Below are positions 34,973-44,138 of a DNA stretch of 45,858 nucleotides, piece by piece. The DNA is from Pseudomonas viridiflava. GTDB lineage: Bacteria > Pseudomonadota > Gammaproteobacteria > Pseudomonadales > Pseudomonadaceae. The position numbers and the translations under genes are program-made. The notes beneath the pieces are model-generated. The model was not told where the DNA came from, made no database searches, and was given only the letters and a program-made list of their open reading frames with translations. The stretch is from the NCBI RefSeq assembly GCF_900580675.1, contig NZ_UTBG01000080.1, positions 1-45,858 on the forward strand, in the 5' to 3' direction. The first letter of the stretch is position 1. Every line of letters begins with the position of its first letter.

Positions 34973-35860
34973 ATGGCTCTGCTCGCCAGCTTGCTGTTAT
35001 TGCTTGCCGCCGTGGTCCTGGTGGGCGGCCGAGTGCTCGAGCAGCGCCGGCGTGAACGCCGGGTTGCCGAACGCCTGCAAGGACGGATGGTCAGCGATGA
35101 CCGGCTCGGCACGTTGATCCGCCAACTCGGCAGCAGCAGCCTGGCCCAGCGTTCGGTCAGCCTGGACAATGAAACCCAGATCCTGCTCAACCGCGTGGGC
35201 TGGCGCAAGGCTAACCAGCGCTCGCTGTTTGCAGCCTTGCAGGTCGGTGTCCCCATCGTGCTCGCGGGCCTGACACTGCTCAGCCAGGAAATACTGTTCC
35301 CGCAGATGAGCCCGGCCTGGATCGCCCCCTTGATCGCGCTGGGCGTCGGCTATTTGCTGCCAAAGCGCGTACTGGCAGCGGCCGCCAAATACCGTCAGCA
35401 ACGCATCGCCAAAGAAATTTCCACGTTCATTCCGCTGCTGCGCATCCTGTTCGAGTCGGGCATGGCGATTGAACAGTCGCTGCGCGTGCTGGGCAACGAA
35501 GCGCAGCGCCTGCTGCCCAGCCTCACTCACGAACTGCGCCTGATCCTGGCGCGTGTGGATTCCGGGCTGGAGCTGAGCGAGGAACTGGGCAAGACCGCAC
35601 GCTTGCTTGAAGTGGATGAGTTCACCGACACCTGCATCATCCTTCAGCAACTGATCCAGCAGGGCGGCGGCGCGATGAAATCGCTGCTGACCCTCAAGCA
35701 ATTGCTCGATGACCGACGCCTGACCAACCTGCAGGAGTACATCTCGAAGATGTCGGCAAAGATGTCGGTAGTGATGATGGTATTTCTGTTTCCAGCCTTG
35801 CTGATCGTGCTGGGCGGCCCGGCCTTTATCGGCATCGCCCGCGCGCTGGCGCACTTTTGA
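34973..35860 (+). CDS. tadC: Tad inner-membrane platform protein TadC
   Basis: A 295-residue GspF-like membrane protein and paralogue of TadB. It has an N-terminal helix, two helices near 85-130, the F domain (about 140-265, including FIPLLRILFESGMAIEQSLR), and a C-terminal helix pair. Tightly packed: one base from tadB and 10 from tadD. It partners TadB in the platform. Confidence 0.93.
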   Translation: MALLASLLLLLAAVVLVGGRVLEQRRRERRVAERLQGRMVSDDRLGTLIRQLGSSSLAQRSVSLDNETQILLNRVGWRKANQRSLFAALQVGVPIVLAGLTLLSQEILFPQMSPAWIAPLIALGVGYLLPKRVLAAAAKYRQQRIAKEISTFIPLLRILFESGMAIEQSLRVLGNEAQRLLPSLTHELRLILARVDSGLELSEELGKTARLLEVDEFTDTCIILQQLIQQGGGAMKSLLTLKQLLDDRRLTNLQEYISKMSAKMSVVMMVFLFPALLIVLGGPAFIGIARALAHF

Positions 35861-35870
35861 GGAGACTTCG

Positions 35871-36587
35871 ATGAAAGTACTGATTGCCGGCCTGGCCCTG
35901 CTGATGCTCGGCGGCTGCGCCACTAATGGCCAATCTCCTTGGGCGGGGTTGGGCTCATCGGGCAGTTGCACCAAGCCGAGCGCAGAGCAGGAACTGGCGC
36001 TCACCCTGTCCGATGACCTGGCCAACGAAGGCAAGCTGCACGCCAGCCTGGCCAACCTGCAGAACCTGCCCGAGAGCTTGCCCCAGGTGCGCCAGCGCAA
36101 AGCGCGCAACTACCGTTTGCTGGGGCGCAGTGAAGCGGAGCCGTTGTACCGCAGCCTGCTCGGCACCTGCATGACCGCCGAAGGCGAGCACGGCCTGGGC
36201 CAACTGGCGGCGGCCAGGGGCGACAACGGCCTGGCGGTGGCCCATATGCAGCGCGCGGCGCAGTTGGCGCCCACCGACGAAAAAGTCCGCAATGACCTGG
36301 GGGTGGTGTACCTCAACCAATTGCGCCTGGAAGACGCGCGTTTTGAATTCATGACCGCCATCGAACTCAAGCAGAGCGACCCGTTGGCCGCCGTCAACCT
36401 GGTGACGTTATTGATCTATCAGGATGACTGGGGGCAAGCGTCAAAAGTCGTCAGCCAGTTGGGCCTCAGCCCCGAGCAGGTGACTGACGCACAGGCCCGC
36501 GCGGAAAAACTCAAGCCCGCAGCCCCCGCTCGGCCGCTCAAGAACCAGGTCGCGACCGTAGATCCGCTGTCGGTATTCATGAAATAG
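35871..36587 (+). CDS. tadD: Tad pilotin-like lipoprotein TadD
   Basis: A 238-residue lipoprotein: signal peptide MKVLIAGLALLMLGGC (Cys16) then three or so tetratricopeptide-like repeats (about 60-200), including GEHGLGQLAAARGDNGLAVA and KVRNDLGVVYLNQLRLEDAR. TadD proteins act as pilotins for the secretin. The ribosome site and stop of this gene overlap with the next gene's start region, so the last two genes are coupled. Confidence 0.92.
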   Translation: MKVLIAGLALLMLGGCATNGQSPWAGLGSSGSCTKPSAEQELALTLSDDLANEGKLHASLANLQNLPESLPQVRQRKARNYRLLGRSEAEPLYRSLLGTCMTAEGEHGLGQLAAARGDNGLAVAHMQRAAQLAPTDEKVRNDLGVVYLNQLRLEDARFEFMTAIELKQSDPLAAVNLVTLLIYQDDWGQASKVVSQLGLSPEQVTDAQARAEKLKPAAPARPLKNQVATVDPLSVFMK

Positions 36588-36597
36588 GAGGTTGATG

Positions 36598-36867
36598 ATG
36601 AAATTTCACTGTCTCGTGGGCTTGGCGTTGTTGCCCCTTATGGCTCAGGCCATCGAACCCGGGCCATCCTCCCCCCAGCAGGCCGAAACCGAAAACTGGC
36701 TGGCACTGCAGATCAACGGGCTGGCTGCGTCGCCCACCCCGCAGAAAACCACCCCTGCGGAACGCGAGCAGGCGATGCAGCGCTGGCTGGACAGCAACAA
36801 GCACCCGATCCCGGAATTCTTCGAATCGGAATCGGGTGGGTCATCCAACGGTGGGAGCAGCCAATAA
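36598..36867 (+). CDS. Small secreted DUF3613-like protein of the Tad operon
   Basis: An 89-residue protein with a short signal peptide (MKFHCLVGLALLPLMAQA). Its small mature domain centres on ENWLALQINGLAASP and REQAMQRWLDSNKHPIPEFF, and it ends in a Ser/Gly tail. It fits DUF3613, found in pseudomonad Tad clusters; function unknown. AGGAGG (36586-36591) sits on the tadD stop, best placed for the ATG at 36598, with ATG 36595 also possible. It is probably periplasmic and part of pilus biogenesis. Confidence 0.8.
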   Translation: MKFHCLVGLALLPLMAQAIEPGPSSPQQAETENWLALQINGLAASPTPQKTTPAEREQAMQRWLDSNKHPIPEFFESESGGSSNGGSSQ

Positions 36868-36878
36868 CGCGCGGCGCG

Positions 36879-37667
36879 TCAGTGGGCGGTCACTCGCTGG
36901 CGCATGGCCGAGTTGCTCGGCGACAACGCCAGCGCGAGTTGGGTGCGGTTGTGCATATGGGTCAGGCGCAGCACCTGGGACACGTACAGCTTGACCGTGT
37001 TTTCAGTAATCCCCAGCTCGCAAGCGATCTGGTAGTTGGTCTGGCCCTTGCCCACCAATCGCGCAACATCCAGCTGGCGCGGCGAGAGCTGATTGAAAAT
37101 GGTCGGAATTTCCAATGGCCCGGCTTCTTCGGCTGCCGGCTCGCCATCCTCCGCCAACCCCGTGCCCGGGCTGCGGCGGACCTTGTCGAGGTCCTGGTAG
37201 AGGTCATTGATGGATTCGGAGAGGTATTGCAACTTCTGGTTGAGGTGGCCGAGTTGCAGGTCCTTGCGCCGCTCTTCCAGCGCTGCTTCCTGGCGTTGCA
37301 CACCTTCGAGCAATTCATCCAGGTTGATGGGCTTCTGGTAGTAGTCCGAGATGCCCGCACGCAGGGCCTTGATCACGTCCTGCTTGTCGGCTTGGCCGGT
37401 GAGCATGATCGCCTCGAACGCGCGTTGCTTGCCGGCGATCTTCTGCATGGCCTGGACCAGTTCGATACCGTCCATATCCGGCATATGCAGGTCGCACAGC
37501 ACCAGGCCGATTTCTGCGTCCTCGCTGAAACGCTCCAGGGCGTGGCGACTGGTTTCGCAAGGGACGCAACGGTAGCCACTGCTTTCAAGAAATTCGCAGA
37601 GCTCTTCCACGATTAACGGCTGGTCGTCGACCACGAGCACTTTCACTGCTGACGTAAGCTTATTCAC
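36879..37667 (-). CDS. pprB: Response regulator PprB (Tad locus activator)
   Basis: A 262-residue regulator. It has a receiver (1-125) with DDQP, phosphorylated Asp59 in LCDLHMPDMDG and Lys in YYQKPIN. A linker follows with a coiled coil (about 125-165) and an acidic stretch. The C-terminal LuxR/FixJ-type helix-turn-helix (about 195-250) includes LVGKGQTNYQIACELGITEN. In P. aeruginosa PprB activates flp-tad-rcp and other surface genes, and lies in the same locus. The kinase partner is PprA, encoded nearby. Start ATG at 37667. It converges with the DUF3613 gene and lies downstream of fppA on the same strand. Confidence 0.93.
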   Translation of the reverse strand: MNKLTSAVKVLVVDDQPLIVEELCEFLESSGYRCVPCETSRHALERFSEDAEIGLVLCDLHMPDMDGIELVQAMQKIAGKQRAFEAIMLTGQADKQDVIKALRAGISDYYQKPINLDELLEGVQRQEAALEERRKDLQLGHLNQKLQYLSESINDLYQDLDKVRRSPGTGLAEDGEPAAEEAGPLEIPTIFNQLSPRQLDVARLVGKGQTNYQIACELGITENTVKLYVSQVLRLTHMHNRTQLALALSPSNSAMRQRVTAH

Positions 37668-37792
37668 TCGCTACTCCATGCCTGGCAGCCAATAGATTGA
37701 CCTATCCCTTCTGACGAAGAATCCTCTACATCTACTCAATAAACGTAGACCTACTTTCCGACTATGTACATAGTATTAGTCGGCTCGCGCGA
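37668..37792 (-). promoter_or_regulatory. pprB upstream region with clustered dyads
   Basis: Between fppA and pprB. It contains a perfect 14-bp palindrome ACTATGTACATAGT (37761-37774). This overlaps the element AGTATTAGTC (37772-37781), shared with the flp promoter region. Alternating half sites GACTA/TAGTC (37760-37764, 37777-37781, 37791-37795) give dyads CCGACTA...TAGTCGG and ATTAGTCG...CGACTAAT. The last can also form a 3' hairpin of fppA. Candidate autoregulatory PprB operator. Confidence 0.55.
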
Positions 37793-38266
37793 CTAATGGA
37801 TCCAATACCAGCACGCCGCGAAACCTGTCAAAACAAAAGGTGCAAAAGGCTGTTTTGTTGACGCATGCGAGGCCGGGCTACACAGCTGCGCTCTAAGTCG
37901 TTGACTCATAAGCGACCCCACCCGAGGCGCCAGCAACGCCCACGCGCCCAGCGCAATGCCGGCACCGATCAGAGTTCCCAATAAATAGTCAGCATTGGAC
38001 GCCAGGGCCAACGAAGACAGTAATTTCACGTCGCCGGCGCCAAAGCGGCCCATGGCATAACCCGGCAGCGTCAGCAGCAGCGCCAGGGCGAGGGACCAGC
38101 CACCGTCAGCCGCTGGCGCGCCCATCCACGTAGACCCGGTCCACAGCACATAGACCAGCGCCAGTAGCCCACCCCCAAGTGTCAGCCCATTGGCTATCTG
38201 CCGCTGGCGCATATCCTGAACCGCGCACACCACCAGCCAAAGCACAATTACCAAGCCATGAGTCAC
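37793..38266 (-). CDS. fppA: Flp prepilin peptidase FppA (TadV)
   Basis: A 157-residue polytopic aspartic protease of family A24, shorter than PilD because it lacks the methyltransferase domain. The catalytic Asp18 is in CAVQDMRQRQIAN and Asp79 is in GRFGAGDVKLL (the GxGD motif). About six hydrophobic helices. It would cleave the leaders of Flp and TadE. It uses a GTG start (38264-38266); no in-frame ATG is near, and GGGATG lies upstream. It is divergent from tadE and upstream of pprB. Confidence 0.93.
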   Translation of the reverse strand: MTHGLVIVLWLVVCAVQDMRQRQIANGLTLGGGLLALVYVLWTGSTWMGAPAADGGWSLALALLLTLPGYAMGRFGAGDVKLLSSLALASNADYLLGTLIGAGIALGAWALLAPRVGSLMSQRLRAQLCSPASHASTKQPFAPFVLTGFAACWYWIH

Positions 38267-38338
38267 GTAAAAAACATCCCTTTTCGCTGATTGATTCTAT
38301 GCTGATATCAGGTAGTAGCCGTCAGGGTAGACGCAGTC
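38267..38338. promoter_or_regulatory. Divergent fppA/tadE promoter gap
   Basis: A 72-bp gap with the 10-bp palindrome CTGATATCAG (38302-38311) and AT-rich flanks. The GACTAATACT element is not present here, so fppA and tadE may be controlled differently. Confidence 0.4.
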
Positions 38339-38782
38339 ATGAAAATGGGCCTCCCCAGGAAGCAAAAAGGTGCTGCGGCGATCGAGTTCGCCCTGGTCTT
38401 CGGGATCTTTTTTGCTGTGTTCTATGGCTTGATCAGCTATAGCTTGCCGCTGCTGTTGATGCAGTCCTTCAACCAGGCGACCGCCGAAGCGGTGCGCCAG
38501 TCGATGTCTGTGGACCCGGTCACCGCAGGCACCGCCTACGAAACGCAGCTTAAGAAGAGCGCGAAAGACACCGTGGTGAGCCAGTTGAGCTGGATCCCCG
38601 CCAGTTTCCAGTTTTCCAGCGACTACATCACCTCCACTTACACCGGCACCACGCTGACGGTCGCGATCAGTTACCCCACGTCCAACCTCTATTCGGTGTT
38701 CCCGGCGCTGGTGATCCCCGGTGTCGGCACGGTGCCGAGCTTGCCCGCCTCGCTGACCGCCCGTTCGAGCCTGCAGTTTTGA
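38339..38782 (+). CDS. tadE: TadE-like pseudopilin
   Basis: A 147-residue protein. A short basic leader ends KQKG, followed by AAAIEFALVFGIFFAVFYGL, the TadE cleavage site with Glu at +5, and one hydrophobic helix. The rest is a small periplasmic domain rich in Ser/Thr. FppA is expected to process it. It is a minor pilin-like part of the Tad machine. Its stop overlaps the start of pprA by three bases (TTGA), suggesting coupled translation with the kinase gene. Confidence 0.88.
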   Translation: MKMGLPRKQKGAAAIEFALVFGIFFAVFYGLISYSLPLLLMQSFNQATAEAVRQSMSVDPVTAGTAYETQLKKSAKDTVVSQLSWIPASFQFSSDYITSTYTGTTLTVAISYPTSNLYSVFPALVIPGVGTVPSLPASLTARSSLQF

Positions 38783-41502
38783 CCTCGGGGGATAACCTCT
38801 TCGGGCGCCTGCTGGGCCGCACCAGCGCCCTGGCCCTCGAAACGTCCAACGCACCCGCGCCAGGGCTGCATCTGCAGTTGGGTCAGCATGGCCACGTGCT
38901 GAACATCAGCGGCACCCTGCGCTCACAGCTGGCGACGCACGCCTTCACCGAGGCCGGGCCGGCGCTGCTGGAACTGCTGTGCGCCGAGAGCGCCCTGAGC
39001 ATCGAAGGCACTCCTGCCGACTGGCAGCACCAGAGCCTGGACCTGGACTTCCACGGGGTAGCCGGCCAGGTGCTGCACACCCGCGGCTGGGTCGAGCCCG
39101 ACGGTGACGGCTGGGTTCTGCACCTGTTGGATGTCGGTGACTTGCTCACCGGCAGGAGACAGGCCCAGCACCGCGAGCAGAACCATCAATTGGCCTGCCG
39201 GATGGGTGAGCAACTGCGGGTGTGCAGCCTGAACCGCTTGCCCGAGGTACTCAACGAGCATCTGCGCAGTGTCGCCCAGCGCTGGCGAATCCCCTGTGTC
39301 GCCCTGGCCTTGCTCGATGAAGAAGACCACGGCTGGCGGATCTACAGCCAATACGCCGCCCACGACGCCCCGGCCTTGTGGCAAACCGGCCAACACCTGG
39401 GCACCCGCCTGGACAGCGTCAACGGCAATACACCGCTGAGCCTGGCCGACGGGCGTAGCGACAACCCGCGCCTGTACAGCGTGTTCGGCAACGCGGACGG
39501 GCTGCTCGTGCCCTATCGCGACGGCCAGGGCGTCGCCGCCTGGTTGCTCTGCGGTTTTTATAGCGGCGAGCCGCACACCCTCGACCAGGACTGGCTGGAC
39601 CTCGCCGCCGCCCTCGCCGCCCCGCTGCTGAACCGCCTGCGCGAGCAGCACTACCATCAGCAGCTGGACCGCATGGAAGCCCTGCAAGGCCTGCTCGGCA
39701 CCGGCTGGTGGGAATTGTTGCCCGCGACCCAGGAAATCCAGCTGGCCCCGCAACTGTTGCGCAGCCTGGGCCAGGAAGATGGCGCGACCCGCCAGCCGCT
39801 GGAGCTCTGGCTGGAATTGATTCACCCCGCTGACCGCGAGGAACTCAACAGTCGCCTGCACGACCTGCAAGCCCTGGGCAAACCCCTGCTGAGCAGCGTG
39901 CGCCTGCAGCGCACCGACGCCGACCACCCCATCTGGTACCGCGTACAAGGCCAAGTGCTGGGGGTGGGTGACAACCGGCGCTGGATCGGCTTCATGCTCG
40001 ACATCAGCGACATCAAGAACCAGCAGCTGCAAGCCGCCGCCGCCCATGCGCGCCTGGATAACCTGATCGCCAGCTCACCGGCGGTGATCTACGTGCAGCG
40101 TTATGACAGCGGCGCCCTGCACCCGGCGTTCTTCAGCGACAGCCTGCTGCCGCTGCTCGGCTGGACCCTCGCCGACTGCGACCACGACCGCCTGGCGTCA
40201 TTGGTCCACCCCGAAGACCGCGACCTTTACTTCGAACGCACCCGCCGACTCCTGCGCGAGGGCAATGTGCGCAGCCGTTACCGGGTGCGGGACAAACATG
40301 ACAATTATCACTGGCTGCTGGATGAAGCCAAGTTGCTGCGGGACGACCTTGGGCTGCCGGTCGAGGCCGTCGGCCTTTGGCTGGACGTGACCGACGCAAC
40401 CCTGGCCGCCGAGCAGATCAAACAAAGTGAAGAGCGCTACCGCATCCTGGTGGAAGACTCCCCGGCGATGATCTGCCGCTATCAGCCGGACCTGACCCTG
40501 ACGTTTGGCAATACGCCGCTGGCCAACTACCTGGAATGCCTGCCGGCGCAGTTACCGGGGCAGAATCTCGGCCATTGGTTGTCGGATGAACAACGCCAGG
40601 CGTTTGTGCAGCGCATCAGTCAACTGAGCCCGGAATTCCCGGTCAGCACCGCCGAAATCAGCCTCGAACTGCCCGGGCGCGAGCACGCCTGGTGGGTGTG
40701 GTCGGACCGTGGGGTATTTGACGAAAACGGCACGCTGGTGGAGGTGCAAGCGGTGGGCCGCGACAACACCGAAGTCCGCCGCTCCCAGCAGCAACTGACG
40801 CAAAGCGCCAAGATGGCCACCCTCGGCGAAATGGCCACGGGCCTGGCCCATGAGATCAACCAGCCGCTGAACGTGATGCGCATGGCCATCGTCAATGTGC
40901 TCAAGCGCTTGAGCAACGGCGACGCACAGATCGATTACCTCACCGAAAAACTCCAGCGTATCGACGCCCAGGTGCAACGCGCGGCACGGGTGGTGGACCA
41001 TATGCGCGTGTTTGGCCGCCGTTCGGAAATCGAACAGCAGCCCTTCGACCCCTCGCAGGCCATTGAAGGCACGCTCTCGATGCTCAGCGAAGGCCTGCGC
41101 GGCAAGGGCGTCGAACTGCGCGTCACGCCAGCCGACTTCAGCGTGCAGGTCAAAGGCTACGTCGACCAGCTGGAACAGGTGCTGATCAACTTGATGGTCA
41201 ACGCGCGGGATGCGCTGTTGAGCAAACACGAAAAAGACCCGGAGTTCCGGCCCTGGATCGCGCTGCATTGCGAGCACGACAGCCGGCATGTACGCATCTG
41301 GGTGGAGGACAACGGCGGCGGCATTGATCCGCGGTTGCTGGAGCGGATTTTCGAGCCGTTTTTTACCACCAAGCCGATTGGCGTGGGCACGGGCCTGGGG
41401 CTGTCGGTGAGCTACGGGATTGTGGAAAACATGGGCGGGCGCTTGAGCGTGGTCAACGGGCAGCAAGGCGCACGGTTCTGTGTGGAACTGCCGGTGGTTT
41501 AG
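38779..41502 (+). CDS. pprA: Sensor histidine kinase PprA
   Basis: A 907-residue soluble kinase with no membrane helix. It has an N-terminal PAS-like region (about 1-125), a GAF-like region (about 140-290), and three PAS domains (about 305-410, 420-540 and 550-665). A His-phosphotransfer domain follows with His691 in [15 protein letters not shown]. The catalytic ATPase domain has Asn808 ([10 protein letters not shown]), the DNGGGIDP box and the [12 protein letters not shown] box. It would phosphorylate PprB. The only start in range is a TTG (38779) overlapping the tadE stop; a more internal start would cut into the first domain. Its stop overlaps the tadG stop by four bases tail to tail. Confidence 0.88.
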   Translation: MTSGDNLFGRLLGRTSALALETSNAPAPGLHLQLGQHGHVLNISGTLRSQLATHAFTEAGPALLELLCAESALSIEGTPADWQHQSLDLDFHGVAGQVLHTRGWVEPDGDGWVLHLLDVGDLLTGRRQAQHREQNHQLACRMGEQLRVCSLNRLPEVLNEHLRSVAQRWRIPCVALALLDEEDHGWRIYSQYAAHDAPALWQTGQHLGTRLDSVNGNTPLSLADGRSDNPRLYSVFGNADGLLVPYRDGQGVAAWLLCGFYSGEPHTLDQDWLDLAAALAAPLLNRLREQHYHQQLDRMEALQGLLGTGWWELLPATQEIQLAPQLLRSLGQEDGATRQPLELWLELIHPADREELNSRLHDLQALGKPLLSSVRLQRTDADHPIWYRVQGQVLGVGDNRRWIGFMLDISDIKNQQLQAAAAHARLDNLIASSPAVIYVQRYDSGALHPAFFSDSLLPLLGWTLADCDHDRLASLVHPEDRDLYFERTRRLLREGNVRSRYRVRDKHDNYHWLLDEAKLLRDDLGLPVEAVGLWLDVTDATLAAEQIKQSEERYRILVEDSPAMICRYQPDLTLTFGNTPLANYLECLPAQLPGQNLGHWLSDEQRQAFVQRISQLSPEFPVSTAEISLELPGREHAWWVWSDRGVFDENGTLVEVQAVGRDNTEVRRSQQQLTQSAKMATLGEMATGLAHEINQPLNVMRMAIVNVLKRLSNGDAQIDYLTEKLQRIDAQVQRAARVVDHMRVFGRRSEIEQQPFDPSQAIEGTLSMLSEGLRGKGVELRVTPADFSVQVKGYVDQLEQVLINLMVNARDALLSKHEKDPEFRPWIALHCEHDSRHVRIWVEDNGGGIDPRLLERIFEPFFTTKPIGVGTGLGLSVSYGIVENMGGRLSVVNGQQGARFCVELPVV

Positions 41503-43457
41503 ATCACCAGGTAGGCGCGGCCCATATGGCAGGTGAGGTTGGCGCCGACTTCGGCGTTGCCCGCAGTAACTCCCAAAGCACTGAGCAAGCCATTCACGAT
41601 CGGATCAAGCACGGGCGATAGAATTTTCTTGACCGCCGTAATCAACGTATTGGTGATAGTTGTGAGCAAGCCCGATACGCCGGAAAGCGCACCCGGCGAC
41701 ACGCTGCCGGTAAGCGGTGGTGCATACGTCACTTGAATCGCACCCAACGTATTGACCAGGCTGCCAACCACGTTAGTAGTGGCTAAAGCTGACTGATAGG
41801 TCGGCGCCTGGTTCATTTCATTGACAGGCGAAAACAACATGCTCTGATTTGCCCCCCCAACCTTTGCATGGACAACCGACAATAACAAACTCCCTCCTGC
41901 GCCGGCTTTGCGCGGTGCACACCCAAAAATCCCCGTGCACGTCTGTATGCCGATATCAACGAGTGCGAGTGGCTGAACAGTAGCCGCTGTTGCGGAGGAG
42001 AATGCGGTCGACTGATCAACTTTCCCGACCGACACGTCCGCCACCGCAGTGCTCGACTGAACGGTCAATGACTTCGTCGCAGGACTCGCACAGCTGAAAT
42101 CCGTGACGTAGGCAGATGCACTGGCAACTTCAATGTTGATGTCCAGACCATTCAGCAATTGCACATCGGTATGATCACAAGGTTTCAATATCGCGCACAG
42201 AAGCGGATCCAACAGGCCCACGAGATTCAGGTGTAAAAGGTTATTGACCACGCCTGTTACGGGGGCAGTCAAAGCGGAAACAGCAGACGTCAAATCATTC
42301 ACGGCGTTCAACACTGGCAGCTGAATGGACACAACTGTACGAACCTGTGCCGTGCGCACAAAAATCTGATCTGTCGGCGGGCTCTTCAATAGACCTGCCT
42401 TAGCTTTTGCTGGGTTGCCAACAGCCGACAGCTGGGGAGGTTCAATCACTTTGGTTTGGACTGAAACATTCCCTATCAATGGAATATTCAACTGAGCTGC
42501 CGCGTTGACCGCGTTCTTGCTGCTGGAAAGCTGCGCCGCCGTCTGCAGCAACTGAAACAACTGAACATTAGTATTCAAAGCTGCCGTCGGGGTGCCCGTC
42601 GCGATCTTCAACAGATCGCCAACGGTCAGCAGCTTGGCATTGGGCGCGATCGCCTGGACCTTGAGCGCGTCATTAACAACGGCGGTCGCCACTGCTCCGT
42701 TTTTTTGCAGGACCTTGACGGCGGCATCGATCAGACCGTTGGCAGACACCGCCGTGCCCAGCAATGCATTGTAGTCACCGGCCTTTACGTTCAGTTGGAG
42801 CGCCAGTTGGTCCAGATAGCTGAGCAGGTTCAGGTCCGTGCCTGCCAAACCACTCCAACCGGCTGCCGTCAGGGAAAGCGTGCCGCCCAGGAGACGCCCG
42901 ATCACCAGGTTCAAAACGTCGGACTTTGATGAATCGATCGTGCCCAGGTTGCTGCGAATCGTCAGCTGCGCCACCGGCGGCGCATACGCGGCCACGGCGG
43001 TTGCACTCAACGTCATCTGGGTGGACACCGGCGTGCCGCTGAACATGTTCCAGATACCACTGGCGATACTGGTTGCCACGCTGCTGGTCGCGACCACGCG
43101 GATGGCATCGTTTTTGGTTGGGTCGGCGGTGAACACGCGGATATTGCCGGCATTGGTGACCAAAGCGCCGCAGGTCACGGCCAGGCCACGGCTGTTGTCA
43201 CCGGCAACCACGGTGAAACCGTTGCGTGTGGCGTTCTGGGTGGCGTAGTCGTTGGCGGTGGTCGAGGGGCTGCACAGGCCGCCACGGCCGGCGGCCTCCA
43301 ATGCCGAGGTGTCGGCGATGGACTGCAATTTGCGTTTTTCCAGGTACAGCCGGCCGCTGTCTACCGCCAGCAACATGAACACCAGGGCCACCGCCAGGGT
43401 GCCTGCCGCCATCAAGCCAATCGCACCACGCTGCCTTGAACCAAGTCGGGGAGACAT
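41499..43457 (-). CDS. tadG: TadG-like minor component of the Flp pilus
   Basis: A 652-residue protein with a Tad-like N-terminal domain: QRGAIGLMAAGTLAVALVFM is the membrane helix, followed by GRLYLEKRKLQSIADTSALE. The long periplasmic part has repeated hydrophobic stretches and a few Cys pairs (VGLLDPLLCAILKPCDH and QTCTGIFGCAPRK). The middle (about 41800-42800) is visibly AT-richer than its surroundings. The ATG at 43457 has a strong AAGGAG. It is transcribed toward pprA and lies downstream of the DUF4136 genes on the same strand. In P. aeruginosa TadG is also a PprB-linked minor pilus part. Confidence 0.86.
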   Translation of the reverse strand: MSPRLGSRQRGAIGLMAAGTLAVALVFMLLAVDSGRLYLEKRKLQSIADTSALEAAGRGGLCSPSTTANDYATQNATRNGFTVVAGDNSRGLAVTCGALVTNAGNIRVFTADPTKNDAIRVVATSSVATSIASGIWNMFSGTPVSTQMTLSATAVAAYAPPVAQLTIRSNLGTIDSSKSDVLNLVIGRLLGGTLSLTAAGWSGLAGTDLNLLSYLDQLALQLNVKAGDYNALLGTAVSANGLIDAAVKVLQKNGAVATAVVNDALKVQAIAPNAKLLTVGDLLKIATGTPTAALNTNVQLFQLLQTAAQLSSSKNAVNAAAQLNIPLIGNVSVQTKVIEPPQLSAVGNPAKAKAGLLKSPPTDQIFVRTAQVRTVVSIQLPVLNAVNDLTSAVSALTAPVTGVVNNLLHLNLVGLLDPLLCAILKPCDHTDVQLLNGLDINIEVASASAYVTDFSCASPATKSLTVQSSTAVADVSVGKVDQSTAFSSATAATVQPLALVDIGIQTCTGIFGCAPRKAGAGGSLLLSVVHAKVGGANQSMLFSPVNEMNQAPTYQSALATTNVVGSLVNTLGAIQVTYAPPLTGSVSPGALSGVSGLLTTITNTLITAVKKILSPVLDPIVNGLLSALGVTAGNAEVGANLTCHMGRAYLVI

Positions 43458-43535
43458 CAGGCACTCCTTAGCACTTACTCTCCGTCGTTGCTGTGGAGTG
43501 TAGACAAGGCTAAAGGAGTGCGCTGGCCAGCTGTA

Positions 43536-44093
43536 TCAATGCGGTGGGTAGCTGGAAAGAACGCGGGTGACCGTGCTGCGGATGGCCTTGTCGCGGTCCT
43601 GTGGATTGGGCGAGGTGGCCATCATTTGCTCGTCACTGCCGCGCCACACCAGCTTGCCGTCCTTGCCGTCGAGCAGGTCGATCTGGATGGTCGCCACTTT
43701 GTAGGTGACGTTACGGGTTTCGTTGTACATCGGCCCGCCCCAGTAGCCATTCCACGGGCCACCCCAGGCGCCGCCGTAGTTGGTGGTGACTTGTTGCTGG
43801 CGATCTTCGACGATCAGGTAGGCCTGTACGTTCAAGTCAGCCCTGGTGCCGGCTGCCGCTGGGCGCAGACCGCGTTGGTCGAGTTGCTCACCCACGGCCT
43901 GGCGGATGCGTTGTTCGGTCAGGTCGCTCTTGATGCGTGGGTCATCGGGGCGGTATTGCAGGGCCGGGTTTTTCCAGGCCCAGCTGCGGTAGGCGCCGAA
44001 GTCTCGGCTGGCATCAAAATCGTGGTTGACCTGGCTGGTCTGGCAACCGCCCAGCAGCACGACAAAAGCGAGCGTTGCGATACGACGAAGCAT
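43536..44093 (-). CDS. DUF4136 lipoprotein
   Basis: A 185-residue lipoprotein with the lipobox LLGGC (Cys17). DUF4136 motifs: FDASRDFGAYRSWAWKNPA near the start, [31 protein letters not shown] and VATIQIDLLDGKDGKLVWRG. A Gly/Trp/Tyr-rich loop (about 108-122) interrupts the strands. Function of the family is unknown; it is envelope-associated. It is the second of two such genes in tandem, with tadG 78 bp downstream on the same strand, so co-expression with tadG is possible. Confidence 0.85.
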   Translation of the reverse strand: MLRRIATLAFVVLLGGCQTSQVNHDFDASRDFGAYRSWAWKNPALQYRPDDPRIKSDLTEQRIRQAVGEQLDQRGLRPAAAGTRADLNVQAYLIVEDRQQQVTTNYGGAWGGPWNGYWGGPMYNETRNVTYKVATIQIDLLDGKDGKLVWRGSDEQMMATSPNPQDRDKAIRSTVTRVLSSYPPH

Positions 44094-44138
44094 GGTTGTT
44101 CTCCAAAGAGCGAGCAGAGCATCAGATGAGAATAGCTG

